A stretch of 64,000 nucleotides of DNA from Dyadobacter sp. CY343 (lineage in GTDB: Bacteria > Bacteroidota > Bacteroidia > Cytophagales > Spirosomataceae): positions 1,302,001-1,366,000 of the forward strand of contig NZ_JAJUXK010000001.1 in assembly GCF_021390335.1 (NCBI RefSeq). The letters run 5' to 3'. Positions 1 to 10,700 of this stretch are shown here, piece by piece. The notes under the pieces were generated by a model. The model was not told the DNA's origin. It did no database searches and saw only the letters and a list, made by a program, of their open reading frames with translations. Position 1 is the stretch's first letter, and each line of letters begins with the position of its first letter. The position numbers and the translations under genes were made by a program.

Positions 1-46
1 GAAGTCGACGTTCCGATTTTGCACTAAACCTAAATATCTGAAAAAT

Positions 47-3000
47 ATGCGACAAAAAGCTCTACTGAGTTTTGTCCTGGTACTTCTCTGGCTTGTTCCC
101 GCAATGGCGCAAACCCGTGAAATTACCGGCAAAGTTACTGACGAAGCCGCAACGGAACTTCCCGGCGTGAGCATCGTCATCAAAGGTACCCAGCGTGGTA
201 CCGTCACCGACGCCAACGGTGTATATAAGCTGGCTATTCCTGACCAGGGCCCGGTCACGATTACTTTTTCATTTGTAGGTTACCAGAGCCAGGAAGTTTC
301 CCCCACGGGACAATCGACCCTGGACGTTTCCATGAAGTCCGAAGACAATGCATTGTCAGAGGTAGTCGTGGTCGGTTATGGTACGCAAAGGAAAAAGGAT
401 CTGACCGGGGCCATTTCTTCAATTGGTTCCAAAGAAGTCGCAGGCAGGCAGACTATCCAGGTTTCCGAAGCATTGCAGGGTAGTATTGCCGGCGTTTCGG
501 TTACACGCAGCAGCGGCGCACCGGGAGCCAGCTCCAACATTCTGATCCGGGGTATCACAACAATTGGTACTAATAATCCGCTCGTGATCGTCGACGGCGT
601 GCCCGTAAGCAGCATTGATAATGTGAATCCCGGCGACGTGGAAAATATCACGGTATTAAAAGATGCGGCATCGGCAGCGATTTATGGTTCGAGGGGAGCT
701 GCGGGAGTAATTTTGGTTACTACAAAAAGGGCGAAAAGCGGGCAGGGAAGCCTGGAATACACTTATGAATACGGTGTGCAGCGCGCTACCGCCATGCCGG
801 AGTATGTGGGTGTGCAGGATTATATGCGGTATTTCAATGAACAGACTACCAACGATGGCGCCAGTACCGGCCCCTTTGCGCAGCCATTTATAGATTCTTA
901 TCTGGAAAATAACCGCGCAAATCCAGACGAATTTCCGAATACCGACTGGCAAAAAGCACTGATCACGCGCAAAAATGCGCCCCGCCAGCGCCACGATCTG
1001 GTATTCACAATGGGTACTGACAAGATCAAAACCAAGGCTTCGCTGGGTTACTCTAAATCCGGGGCTTTTTACGATAACAGATCTTTCGACCGCTATTTGT
1101 TCCGGGTCAATAACGATTTGCAGGTAAGTAAGAAAATCGCTGTTAACCTGGATGTTTTTTACAAAAGGACAGCTAACAAAGGCAACGCAAACGAGCTGCC
1201 GAGCAATGATTTCAACCCGATCTACGAAGGCCGGGTAATGCCGCCTATTTATGATGATGTGTATTCCGACGGTCGTGTGGCATTTGGTAAAGACGGGCGA
1301 AATCCGCTGGCCAAGGTGCGCGACGGCGGATTTACCAGGTCACTCGAAAATCAGATCGGAGGGCGGGTTTCTTTTAACTACAAACCGGTGGACGGTCTGA
1401 CGGTAACTGCATTGGTAGCCCCTGTTTTTGATCTTGATAAAAATAAATACTTCTCCAAACAAATACGCTACACGAACCCGGACGGAACACCGAGCACGGT
1501 CGTGAACCAGGCGCGGACTATTTTGACCGAAGGCCGAACGGAGGGTTTAAGCATGAACGGACAGCTGCTCGCCAATTATGTGAAAGAGCTGAACGGCGGG
1601 CATACCATTGATATTCTTGCCGGATTTGAAGAAAACTACCGCTCGTTGGAAAACCTGACCGCGTCAAGAAGCGGCTTTGCACTGACCGATTTTCCATACC
1701 TCAATTCCGGCTCCACCGAGCTGCGCGACAATTCGGGTTTGGCAAATGAATCGGGGCTGCATTCTTTTTTCGGGAGATTGCAATACAATTACAAGAGCAA
1801 ATATTTCATCCAGGGAAACCTGCGCTCGGACCTCTCTTCTCGTTTTGCAGCGGCTTATCGCCGCGCTGTTTATCCTTCTTTATCAGCCGGGTGGACAATT
1901 TCGGAGGAAAGCTTTTTGAAAAATAATACCTGGCTCTCTTTCCTGAAAGTGAGGGGCTCGTGGGGGGCGGCCGGAAATGAGCGGCTGCTAAATAAAGACA
2001 ACAATCCAGCCTATTATCCTTACCTGGCAACCGTCGATTTCACAACTGCGCTATTTTACCAGAATGGAAGCGTGATACCACTTACCGGCGGCGGACAGCA
2101 GGTTTATGCGGTTGAAAACATTTCCTGGGAAACCAGCCAGACGCTCGATTTCGGGCTCGACGCCGCTTTCTTGAACGATCGCCTGACAGTTGCCGCAGAT
2201 TATTACAAGAAAAATACGACCGATATTCTCCTCCCGCTCGACATTCCATTATACCTCGGTTACGACAAGCCCAACCAGAATGCAGGTACGCTCAATGTGC
2301 ACGGCTGGGAGTTTGAAGCTTCTTGGCGCGACAAGATCAACAAGCTGGGCTATTCGGTGGCGGCTAATTTGTCCGACGCCAAATCCACAGTCGGCGACCT
2401 GCGCGGTACCGAATTCCGCGGCGACCAGATCATCCGGAACGGCAGCGAATACAACGAATGGTTCGGGTATTTGTCAAATGGTCTTTTTCAAAGCCAGGAC
2501 GAGATTACCGGCGCCCCCGTGCTGAATGTAACTACCAAACCCGGCGACGTTCGGTACGTGGACGTGAACAAAGACGGCAAGATCACGACCGACGATAAAG
2601 TGCTGCTGGGCGGCGCGCTGCCGCGTTATCTGTACGGCGGTAACCTGCGCCTGGATTACGAAGGTTTCGATTTCGGGATCTCATTTCAGGGTGTTGGCAA
2701 GAAGCTTTCGCGGCTCAACAGTGATATTACCCAGCCTTTTGCAGAAGCATTTGGCAATATGCCTTCCGAAATGGTGGGTAAGTTTTGGAGTTTGAATAAC
2801 GATGCTGCGCAAAATCTGCGGGCGACTTATCCACGTCTTTCACGGACTTCCAATGCAGCCAACTATGCGCTTTCGGATTACTGGCTGCTCAATGGCGGAT
2901 ATTTCCGGGTGAAAAATCTGACGTTGGGTTACACGTTGCCCCAAACTTTGTTGAAGCGGGCTGGCGTGCAGGGATTACGGCTTTACGTGTCTGCCAACGA

Positions 3001-3109
3001 TGTGCTTTCATTCAGCAAATTCCCGAAATACGTCGATCCTGAATCGTCTACAAGCTACGCGTACCCGATCGTGACCACGCTGATGGCGGGCGCAACCATC
3101 CGATTTTAA
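47..3109 (+). CDS. SusC/RagA-family TonB-linked outer membrane protein (first pair)
   Basis: This is a TonB-dependent outer membrane transporter of the SusC/RagA type, which imports oligosaccharides or peptides together with a SusD lipoprotein. The 1020-residue length is normal for the family. A signal peptide covers about residues 1-21 and ends in AMA. A carboxypeptidase-regulatory-like domain lies at about 25-100. The junction motif EVVVVGYG at 105-112 is a SusC hallmark, followed by the plug and a large beta-barrel ending in an aromatic residue (TIRF). The SusD partner starts 23 bp downstream, so the two form an operon. Only 46 bases of upstream sequence are in the window, so no promoter or anti-sigma regulator can be judged. 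The substrate cannot be read from the sequence. Confidence 0.95.
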   Translation: MRQKALLSFVLVLLWLVPAMAQTREITGKVTDEAATELPGVSIVIKGTQRGTVTDANGVYKLAIPDQGPVTITFSFVGYQSQEVSPTGQSTLDVSMKSEDNALSEVVVVGYGTQRKKDLTGAISSIGSKEVAGRQTIQVSEALQGSIAGVSVTRSSGAPGASSNILIRGITTIGTNNPLVIVDGVPVSSIDNVNPGDVENITVLKDAASAAIYGSRGAAGVILVTTKRAKSGQGSLEYTYEYGVQRATAMPEYVGVQDYMRYFNEQTTNDGASTGPFAQPFIDSYLENNRANPDEFPNTDWQKALITRKNAPRQRHDLVFTMGTDKIKTKASLGYSKSGAFYDNRSFDRYLFRVNNDLQVSKKIAVNLDVFYKRTANKGNANELPSNDFNPIYEGRVMPPIYDDVYSDGRVAFGKDGRNPLAKVRDGGFTRSLENQIGGRVSFNYKPVDGLTVTALVAPVFDLDKNKYFSKQIRYTNPDGTPSTVVNQARTILTEGRTEGLSMNGQLLANYVKELNGGHTIDILAGFEENYRSLENLTASRSGFALTDFPYLNSGSTELRDNSGLANESGLHSFFGRLQYNYKSKYFIQGNLRSDLSSRFAAAYRRAVYPSLSAGWTISEESFLKNNTWLSFLKVRGSWGAAGNERLLNKDNNPAYYPYLATVDFTTALFYQNGSVIPLTGGGQQVYAVENISWETSQTLDFGLDAAFLNDRLTVAADYYKKNTTDILLPLDIPLYLGYDKPNQNAGTLNVHGWEFEASWRDKINKLGYSVAANLSDAKSTVGDLRGTEFRGDQIIRNGSEYNEWFGYLSNGLFQSQDEITGAPVLNVTTKPGDVRYVDVNKDGKITTDDKVLLGGALPRYLYGGNLRLDYEGFDFGISFQGVGKKLSRLNSDITQPFAEAFGNMPSEMVGKFWSLNNDAAQNLRATYPRLSRTSNAANYALSDYWLLNGGYFRVKNLTLGYTLPQTLLKRAGVQGLRLYVSANDVLSFSKFPKYVDPESSTSYAYPIVTTLMAGATIRF

Positions 3110-3132
3110 TTAACAGGAAAGCACTTATTCTC

Positions 3133-4809
3133 ATGAAAAAAATAGCATTGACTTTTCTCGTGGCGGTGGGACTTTCAGCCTGCCACACGCTCGACCTTAA
3201 CCCTTTGTCGGAAGCTTCGACCGGTACTTTTTACTCCAATCAAACTGAACTGGAATTGGCCGTGAACGACCTGTACCGCGCTACTTTCTGGTCGAACGAC
3301 AACGAGCTTTTCAGCGACAATGAATGGCACCGCGGCCAGCTGACGAATGCAGTGATCGGCGGCACGATGAACGCGGACGACGCCGCTGTGCAGACTTTCT
3401 GGCTGAATGCATACAAAGCAATTGCCCGCGCCAATTCATTTCTGGCCAATAAAGACCGCGCGGCAGCTACTACGCCTGCGTCGATCATGACCCGGCTGGA
3501 AGCTGAAATGCGTCTGATCCGTGCCTACCAGTATTCCCGGCTGATCACCCATTTTGGCGACGTTCCGTTGCTCACCGAGCCGCTGGCGCTCGAAGCTTCC
3601 TATTCGGTACAGCGCACAGGGCGGGATGAAATTTTCACATTCGTGTTGGCCGAGCTGGATTTTGCAGCTACCAATTTACCCGAAAGCTACGCCGCCGCGG
3701 AAACGAAACGGTTGACGAAAGGGGCTGCTTTGGCGATCAAGGCGCGTACTGCTTTGTATCTGGGTAAATGGGATATTGCCCGCGACGCTTCGAAAGCCAT
3801 CATGGAATCGGCAGCCGGATATAAGCTGCATCCAGGCTATTCGCAGCTTTTTACAAAAGCGGGAGAATCCAGCAGCGAACTGATCATCAGCATTCCCCGG
3901 GACGAGAGTCAGCAGGTTTTCGGTGCGGCGGCTTATGTGCAGGATAATATTTCAAGAAATGCAGGCGGCTTTGGCGCGCAGCTTCCTACGCGTGAGCTGA
4001 TGGATGCTTACGAATGCATTGACGGAAAACCCATTGACGAATCGCCGCTTTACAATCCGCTGGCTCCGTTTAAAAACCGGGACCCACGGCTGACTGCCAG
4101 TATCGTCGAGTTCAATACGCAATGGCTTGGCTACAATTATACGCCTCATCCGGATTCCTTACTGGTATTTAGCGCAAAGGAAAACAGGAAGGTACAGAAC
4201 AAGGATACCCGTGCAGTAGCTGCGTTCGCGAGTTTCACCGGGTTGTTATGGAAAAAAGGCATCGACCAGACCTGGGCCGACCGGCGCGTGGAAGACAACG
4301 ATCTGATCATCGTGCGCTACGCCGAAATCCTGCTCACCTACGCGGAAGCGAAGATCGAGCTCAGTGAAATTGATGCTAGCGTGGCAGATGCGATCAACCA
4401 GGTTCGCGCGCGGGCTTATGGCGTGAGTGCGGCGGAAACAAAGTCTTACCCTGCCGTAACAGGTACCAATGCAAATGCATTGCGGCAGCTATTGCGGAGA
4501 GAAAGGCGCGTGGAGTTCCCACGTGAAGGCTTGCGCTACATGGACCTGATCCGCTGGCAGCTGGCTGAAAAGGTACTCACAAAACCAGTGATCGGCCTGC
4601 CTGATCCCGCCGCTCAAAATCGTGCGAAATGGCCATTTCCGGGCGTAACGCCGCTTGATGCTGACGGCATTCCTGATTATTCAGGATTCGGTACCGACGT
4701 GAAAGTGCTCGCGCAGCGGAGCTTTGACAAAAGCAGACAATACCTCTGGCCAATACCCGCTGTGGAGCGGCGCGTGAATACCAATGTGACGCAGAATCCA
4801 GGCTACTAA
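3133..4809 (+). CDS. SusD/RagB-family nutrient-binding outer membrane lipoprotein (first pair)
   Basis: This is the surface-exposed ligand-binding lipoprotein partner of the SusC just upstream. The N-terminus is a lipoprotein signal with lipobox LSAC (Cys17). It is followed by the usual SusD start (LDLNPLSEAS), helical TPR-like segments (MRLIRAYQYSRL at about 126-138), and the C-terminal RagB/SusD signature around RRERRVEFPREGLRYMDLIRW, where ligand-facing residues usually lie. The length of 558 residues is typical. The 23-bp gap to the SusC and the same orientation argue for co-transcription. The 824-residue secreted protein starts 58 bp downstream and may belong to the same transcript. The ligand is unknown. 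Confidence 0.95.
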   Translation: MKKIALTFLVAVGLSACHTLDLNPLSEASTGTFYSNQTELELAVNDLYRATFWSNDNELFSDNEWHRGQLTNAVIGGTMNADDAAVQTFWLNAYKAIARANSFLANKDRAAATTPASIMTRLEAEMRLIRAYQYSRLITHFGDVPLLTEPLALEASYSVQRTGRDEIFTFVLAELDFAATNLPESYAAAETKRLTKGAALAIKARTALYLGKWDIARDASKAIMESAAGYKLHPGYSQLFTKAGESSSELIISIPRDESQQVFGAAAYVQDNISRNAGGFGAQLPTRELMDAYECIDGKPIDESPLYNPLAPFKNRDPRLTASIVEFNTQWLGYNYTPHPDSLLVFSAKENRKVQNKDTRAVAAFASFTGLLWKKGIDQTWADRRVEDNDLIIVRYAEILLTYAEAKIELSEIDASVADAINQVRARAYGVSAAETKSYPAVTGTNANALRQLLRRERRVEFPREGLRYMDLIRWQLAEKVLTKPVIGLPDPAAQNRAKWPFPGVTPLDADGIPDYSGFGTDVKVLAQRSFDKSRQYLWPIPAVERRVNTNVTQNPGY

Positions 4810-4867
4810 TTTATTTTTCCTATTACCAATATTCCTTTTTTTTTAAGGGCTTAACAATCGTTTTTTA

Positions 4868-7342
4868 ATGAAAAAGTATTCGCTTCTGACCCTGCTGGGG
4901 TGGCTGGTCCTGTGTGGCCAATTTGCAAAAGCGCAAACCCCAAACAAATCGTCTTTCAGTGGCATTTATCCTCATTTGGCCATGTACAACAAGGAGGGCG
5001 AATGCGGCACGGGCGCGGTGGTACCCTGGGCGGGAAAGCTTTGGGTGATTACTTACGGCCCGCATTTACCGTTTGGTTCTTCGGATAAATTGTATGAGGT
5101 GAGTGCAGATCTGAAACAAACTGTATTCCCGGGCAGTATCGGAGGTACCCCGGCCAACCGGATGATCCACTCGGAAAGCAAGCAGCTTTTTATCGGGCCT
5201 TACGCTATAGATGACAAATCGAAAGTGCGCGTGATCCCGTACAAAGCAATGCCCGGCAGGCACACCGGCAATGCGAGACATTTGACAGATCCAACCAAAA
5301 AAATCCTTTACGGGACAATGGAGGAGGGTTTTTATGAAGTTGATGTAGCCACGCTGAAACCGACCATGCTGTACGAAGATGGGAACATTGACCGTGCCAA
5401 AGCAGCGGACAAATCTACCTATCAGTTCAAAGGGTTGCTGCCCGGAACGCACGGAAAAGGGTTTTATTCCGGGCAGGGCGTGGCGGTTTATTCCAATAAC
5501 GGCGAGCCCGGAAAGCGGGCGGAAATCGATTTTGATATTGAATCGGGTGTGCTCGCGGAATGGGACGGGAAAGACTGGAAAGTAGTTCGTCGCAACCAAT
5601 TCGTGGAAGTAACGGGGCCCGGCGGCATTTACGGAAATAAAAATCCTGAAACCGACCCGATCTGGGCTACGGGCTGGGATCATAAGTCGGTGCTTTTGGG
5701 AGTTAGGGACAATAATAAATGGACTTTTTACCGCCTTCCAAAAGCCAGTCACTCGTACGACGGCGCACACGGCTGGAACACAGAGTGGCCGCGCATCCGC
5801 GACGTAGGTACTGCTGCCAAGTCCGATTACCTGATGACGATGCACGGAATGTTCTGGCAGTTTCCTGGAAAGTTTACTTCAAAAAATTCGGCAGGAATCC
5901 GTCCGCGCTCGTCGTACCTGAAAGTGATCGGCGATTATACGCGCTGGAATGACCAGCTGGTGTTTGGTTGTGATGATTCGGCACAACGCGAATTTTTGAA
6001 CAAAAGAAAAGCAAAAGGCGTGATTGAAGGTCCCGGACAATCGAATTCAAATTTGTGGTTCACTTCACTAAATCTGCCCGATCAGCTTGGCCCGAATACG
6101 GCCGAGGGATCTGTGTGGCTGAAAGAATCTGTGAATGCGGGCGACGTTTCGGACCCTATGCTATTCGCCGGCTGGCCGCACAGGTCGGTTTGGATCCAGA
6201 ATAACGGGGATACCGAGGTGAGTTTTGCATTGGAAGCTGATCGGCAGGGAAATGGTAGCTGGTCTGCATTAAAATCGGTTTCTATTAAGCCCAAATCTTC
6301 ACAGCGTATTGATTTTACAAATGCCGAAAAAGGGGAGTGGGTGCGCATTAAGTCGGGCAAAGCGACAAATGTGTCGGCGCACTTTTACTATTCTACCGAC
6401 GACAAACGTACCACCAGCCCGGATGCAATTTTCAATGGTTTAACACAGGCGACTACCGGCAAATCGACCGCCGGGCTTATTTACGGACTTGGCGACGACC
6501 GCCGCGCATTGGCGCTGGCTGCCAGAGACTATGAAGGCGGCAAGGCCAGAGAAGTAGGTTATTACGAGTTGGACGCGGATATGAAACTGGTTCGGAAAGA
6601 GGATCAGAAGACACTGGATTTTGTAAAAACGAAATTCGCTATCCCGCAGAAAGTGGTGACAGTGGATGCATCTTCGGTATTGGTTGTAGATGACAAAGGT
6701 CGCCGGTGGCGGCTACCCCTTGGAAACGAAGCCTTTACAGGGCTTACCGACCAGGCTGCATTGCGCATTTGCCGCGAAGTAGCGACCGAGCGCGACCTGT
6801 TCAATTGCCACGGTACCTTTTATGAACTGCCTGCTGAAAATGCAGACGGTTATGCCAAGATCAGGCCGGTTTCTTCTCATAATTTCCGGATCAACGATTA
6901 TGCTTCCTACCGCGGGCTGCTCGTGATGACCGGACTTGACGCGGATAAAGCTGCTGCTAATAAGCACATTATCGTTTCAAATGATAAAAAAGCGGCGGTT
7001 TGGGCCGGAGCGATCGATGATCTCTGGAAACTGGGCAAACCTACCGGTCACGGCGGTCCGTGGAAAAACGCGAAGGTGAATGCAAACGAAGCCTCAGACC
7101 CGTACCTGATCGGATTTTATGATAAGAAGAAAATGACTTTGTCGCATAATGCAACTTCGGCAGTCACTTTCACGCTGGAAGCAGACCCGGTTGGAAATGG
7201 TCCCTGGATGGAATACAAGACTTTCACCGTAGAGCCGGGAAAATCGCTTGACTTTGAATTTCCAGCGGCTTTTGCAGCGAGATGGATCCGGTTCAAAACA
7301 GACAAGTCCTGCGAAGCGACCACTGAGCTGGTTTATCGTTAA
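4868..7342 (+). CDS. Secreted propeller-like protein with duplicated beta-sandwich module, unknown function
   Basis: I do not recognise a named family. The 824-residue protein starts with a Sec signal peptide (about 1-22, ending AKA). The body has repeated short strands with D/G/W-rich turns, as in a beta-propeller. Two segments are clearly related to each other. Residues about 433-515 contain VSFALEADRQGNGSW and then WVRIKSG. Residues about 748-824 contain VTFTLEADPVGNGPW and then WIRFKTD. The protein therefore looks like two propeller-plus-beta-sandwich halves produced by internal duplication. It lies 58 bp after a SusC/SusD pair, which suggests that it handles the same nutrient in the periplasm or at the surface, but no catalytic motif is visible. 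A tandem pair of inverted repeats follows about 77-118 bp downstream. Confidence 0.8.
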   Translation: MKKYSLLTLLGWLVLCGQFAKAQTPNKSSFSGIYPHLAMYNKEGECGTGAVVPWAGKLWVITYGPHLPFGSSDKLYEVSADLKQTVFPGSIGGTPANRMIHSESKQLFIGPYAIDDKSKVRVIPYKAMPGRHTGNARHLTDPTKKILYGTMEEGFYEVDVATLKPTMLYEDGNIDRAKAADKSTYQFKGLLPGTHGKGFYSGQGVAVYSNNGEPGKRAEIDFDIESGVLAEWDGKDWKVVRRNQFVEVTGPGGIYGNKNPETDPIWATGWDHKSVLLGVRDNNKWTFYRLPKASHSYDGAHGWNTEWPRIRDVGTAAKSDYLMTMHGMFWQFPGKFTSKNSAGIRPRSSYLKVIGDYTRWNDQLVFGCDDSAQREFLNKRKAKGVIEGPGQSNSNLWFTSLNLPDQLGPNTAEGSVWLKESVNAGDVSDPMLFAGWPHRSVWIQNNGDTEVSFALEADRQGNGSWSALKSVSIKPKSSQRIDFTNAEKGEWVRIKSGKATNVSAHFYYSTDDKRTTSPDAIFNGLTQATTGKSTAGLIYGLGDDRRALALAARDYEGGKAREVGYYELDADMKLVRKEDQKTLDFVKTKFAIPQKVVTVDASSVLVVDDKGRRWRLPLGNEAFTGLTDQAALRICREVATERDLFNCHGTFYELPAENADGYAKIRPVSSHNFRINDYASYRGLLVMTGLDADKAAANKHIIVSNDKKAAVWAGAIDDLWKLGKPTGHGGPWKNAKVNANEASDPYLIGFYDKKKMTLSHNATSAVTFTLEADPVGNGPWMEYKTFTVEPGKSLDFEFPAAFAARWIRFKTDKSCEATTELVYR

Positions 7343-7726
7343 TTTTCCTTTTTGTGATCTTTAATTAACACCATATCTGAGGATGAAACTGAGTTGATAT
7401 AATCAAATTTTAAATAGCGCCCGGTCGGGCAGGTAAAAAGTGTGCACGTGCACACTTTTTGTATTTTACGTAACTGCTATGTGAATAATAAAAGAACCTT
7501 TTAAGTGAATGTTAAAATAATATTCTTTAAAAGTTAAGTTTTAGAAAATTTTATTACTATTACCACCGGTTACACAAGAGATATCGCAATATAAAATAGC
7601 TATTCATGTAAAAATCAAAACTTCATCAGGGACAAGTTCGCGCGGGAGGGCCGGCATGTTCAAAAAGCAGCATGCATGATTTACTTATTCTAAACTCTTA
7701 CACGATTTTTAGTTAACAGCACAATA
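7343..7726. other. 384-bp intergenic region with two adjacent inverted repeats
   Basis: This gap separates the 824-residue protein from the second SusC gene. It holds a GC-rich inverted repeat at 7419-7430 and a perfect 26-bp palindrome at 7435-7460. The rest is AT-rich. I see no plausible open frame, no RNA gene and no convincing promoter match. Confidence 0.6.
7419..7460. promoter_or_regulatory. Adjacent inverted repeats, operator or bidirectional terminator
   Basis: Positions 7419-7430 read GCCCG-GT-CGGGC. Positions 7435-7460 form a perfect 26-bp palindrome: five A, then GTGTGCAC, its complement GTGCACAC, and five T. As RNA, the palindrome could fold into a hairpin flanked by A and T runs and end transcription in either direction. 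As DNA, it resembles the two-fold symmetric operator of a dimeric repressor. It lies 93 bp after the stop of the upstream gene and 267 bp before the second susC-like start. The symmetry is certain; the function is open. Confidence 0.6.
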
Positions 7727-10700
7727 ATGTCAACTATGCGAAATCAATACAAATTTTTAATCAGGCTTTCCCTTTTTGCGACGCTTTCGCTGGCAAACGG
7801 ATTGGAAAGCGCTGTCGCCTTTTCACCCGATCACAATGTGAGAAAACGGGCCGGATTGGCAGAATATACGGTTACGGGGAAAGTCGTTTCCAGTGAAAAT
7901 GAAGCTTTGCCGGGGGTTAGTATTGTAGAAAAGGGGACCAACAAAGGAACCACGACAGATATTGACGGCGCATTCACCATTAACCTGACAAATCCGGGCA
8001 CCACGCTCATTTTCAGCTTTATCGGATATGCAACCAAAGAAGTGGTTGTGGACACCGCCACCAATCTGGATATCGTCCTCGAATCGGATGCAAAAGGTTT
8101 GGACGAGGTGGTGGTAGTGGGGTATTCGGCCAAAAAGGCGCGGTACCTGTCTAGTTCGGTTTCGACGATCAGCAGCCAGAAGCTGCGCGATGTGACTTCC
8201 AACGAACTGCCCAACCTGTTGCAGGGTAAGGCACCGGGGGTTGTGGTTTCCACGAATTCGGGAGATCCTACCAGTCCGGCCAGGGTCGTGATCCGCGGAT
8301 CCGGTACGATTTCAGCAAACAGCTCGCCGCTTTACGTGGTCGACGGTAATATTGATGGTAGTTATAATCCGGTCGACGTGGAAAGCGTAACGGTACTGAA
8401 AGATGTGGCAGCGACCGGTTTGTACGGTTCACGCGCGGCAAACGGCGTTATTATCGTCAATACCAAAATGGGTAAGGCGGGTAAAACGGAGATCAATTTC
8501 AACAATACATTCGGCTGGGCCAAGGCGACAACTGGTAATTTTCGCCTGATGGATTCCCAGGAACTGTTTGATTTTCACAGCACTTTCAATCCGAGGAACG
8601 AATCCGTGTTGCGGACCAATACCAACTGGTGGAACGAAGCTTTCCGTACCGCATTTGTGAACAACCACAACGTTTCTATCTCTGGTGGTTCGGACAAAAC
8701 GACCTTCTACGTTTCGGGTAACTACTACAAAGAGCAGGGAACGGTGGTTGAGAACGATAAAACCGGCTTCAACTTCCGCACCAACCTGAAATCGCAGCTG
8801 ACCAACAAACTGGCGGCGGCGGTACTTTTCAATGCGCAATACACGAGGGATAACTATCAGAACAGTAATACTTTGTACGATGCTTATACCAACCTTCCGT
8901 ATGATCCGGCTTATGATAACGGCGTACCTACCGACGGTCGCTCTTATCCAAACTGGCTCGGCCGCGACCGTGAGAACTTTCTGCATTCGATCCAGTACAA
9001 TTTCGCGAATGCAAGAAGCTTGAGAACCAGCCTGGATGTGAACCTTGATTACGACCTCACGGACAAGATCACGCTTTCCAGCTATAACAGGGCCAATTTC
9101 GGAAACGGATCGGGCGCTACTTATTATGACCGCCGGACCAAGCAGGGCGGGGCAAATGGTGGAGAACTTTACAATAACAATAACAATAATTACCGCCTGC
9201 TGACTTCCAACCGGATCCGGTATTCAGAGGAATTCGGTAAGCACAGCCTGACTTTGCTGAGCGTTGCGGAAGCAGAAACTTCTTTCAACGAATTCAATAC
9301 AACTTCAGGTAAAGGGTTACCGGCTGGGCAGGACGTTTTGTCGGTTGCGACAGATATTCTCGTTTCGCCGACCAGCTACAATGAGCAGGTTGCATTCCGC
9401 AAATTCCTCGGCCAGGCTGACTACAATTATGACAACCGGTACTTCCTGGTCGGTTCGCTCGTGAATGAATTTTCTTCTTTGTTCGGGAAAAATAATTCGA
9501 CGGCCAACTTCTTCCAGCTGGGTGCTTCCTGGGTATTGAGTAATGAGGAATTTTTGAAAAACAATAAGGTATTGACTTTTGCAAAATTACGTTTGAGTCA
9601 CGGAACAGTAGGAAATGCCGCTATTCCGAATTTCGCGTCACTGGGCTTGTACACGATTTCACAGTCGGCCAGTTATGCAGGTGTGCCGGGTGCGCAGCCT
9701 TTTCAGAAAGGAAATCCTGACCTGACGTGGGAAAAGATCCGCGCTTCGAACCTTGGATTTGATATCAGTTTGTGGAACCGGGTCGATCTGGCCGTGGATA
9801 TCTACAACAAAAAATCGGAAGATCTGCTTTACCAGCGACCATTGACGGCGACTACGGGTTACAGTTATGTTTGGGTAAATGCAGGTTCTGTCCGCAACCG
9901 CGGGGTTGAATTCAGCCTTACTTCGAATAATATCACAGGAAAGCAGCTGACGTGGGAGACCAATTTCAATATGGCCTTCAACCGCAACAAGATCCTTGAA
10001 CTCAGCGGCGGCGCAGCCACTTTCCGTCCTGGTAACCGCCTGCCGCTTGCAGCCGGCCACGATATGGGTGAATTCAATATGCCGGTCTGGGCAGGTGTGA
10101 ATCCTGAAAACGGCGATCCGCAGTGGGAAAAGCTCGTGACTGATGCAAATGGAAATGTGACCAAGGAGCTCACAAATGCTTACAGCACAGTTCAAACCGC
10201 ACAGTCCCGGCAGTTTACAGGTAAATCTACCAACCCTGATTTTACAGGTGGATTGACCAACACGTTGGGTTACAAAGGGTTTACACTCTCTGCATTCTTC
10301 AATTTCGTGTCTGGTAACTGGGTTTACAATGAAAGCCGCGTTTATTTTGATAACGACGGTTTGTACGAAAGCTACAACCAGATGGTACTGCCGAGTCAAT
10401 ATTCCCGCTGGGAGAAGCCGGGCGATATTGCCACGCACCCGAAGCCGATCGTGGGCGGTAACAAGGATTCCAACCAGTCTTCGACGCGGTACCTGGAAAA
10501 CGGAAGTTACATCCGCCTTCGTAACGTGCGCCTGGGCTATAATATCCCGGTGAATACCATCAAGCGCATTGGATTTGCACGCGCCAATATCTTCGTGAGT
10601 GCGGATAACCTTTGGACAGGAACCAAGTTCACAGGTCCGGATCCGGAGGCTTCTTTCTCATTTGAGGATACCCCGGGTGCTTCGAGTATCAAATATCCGA

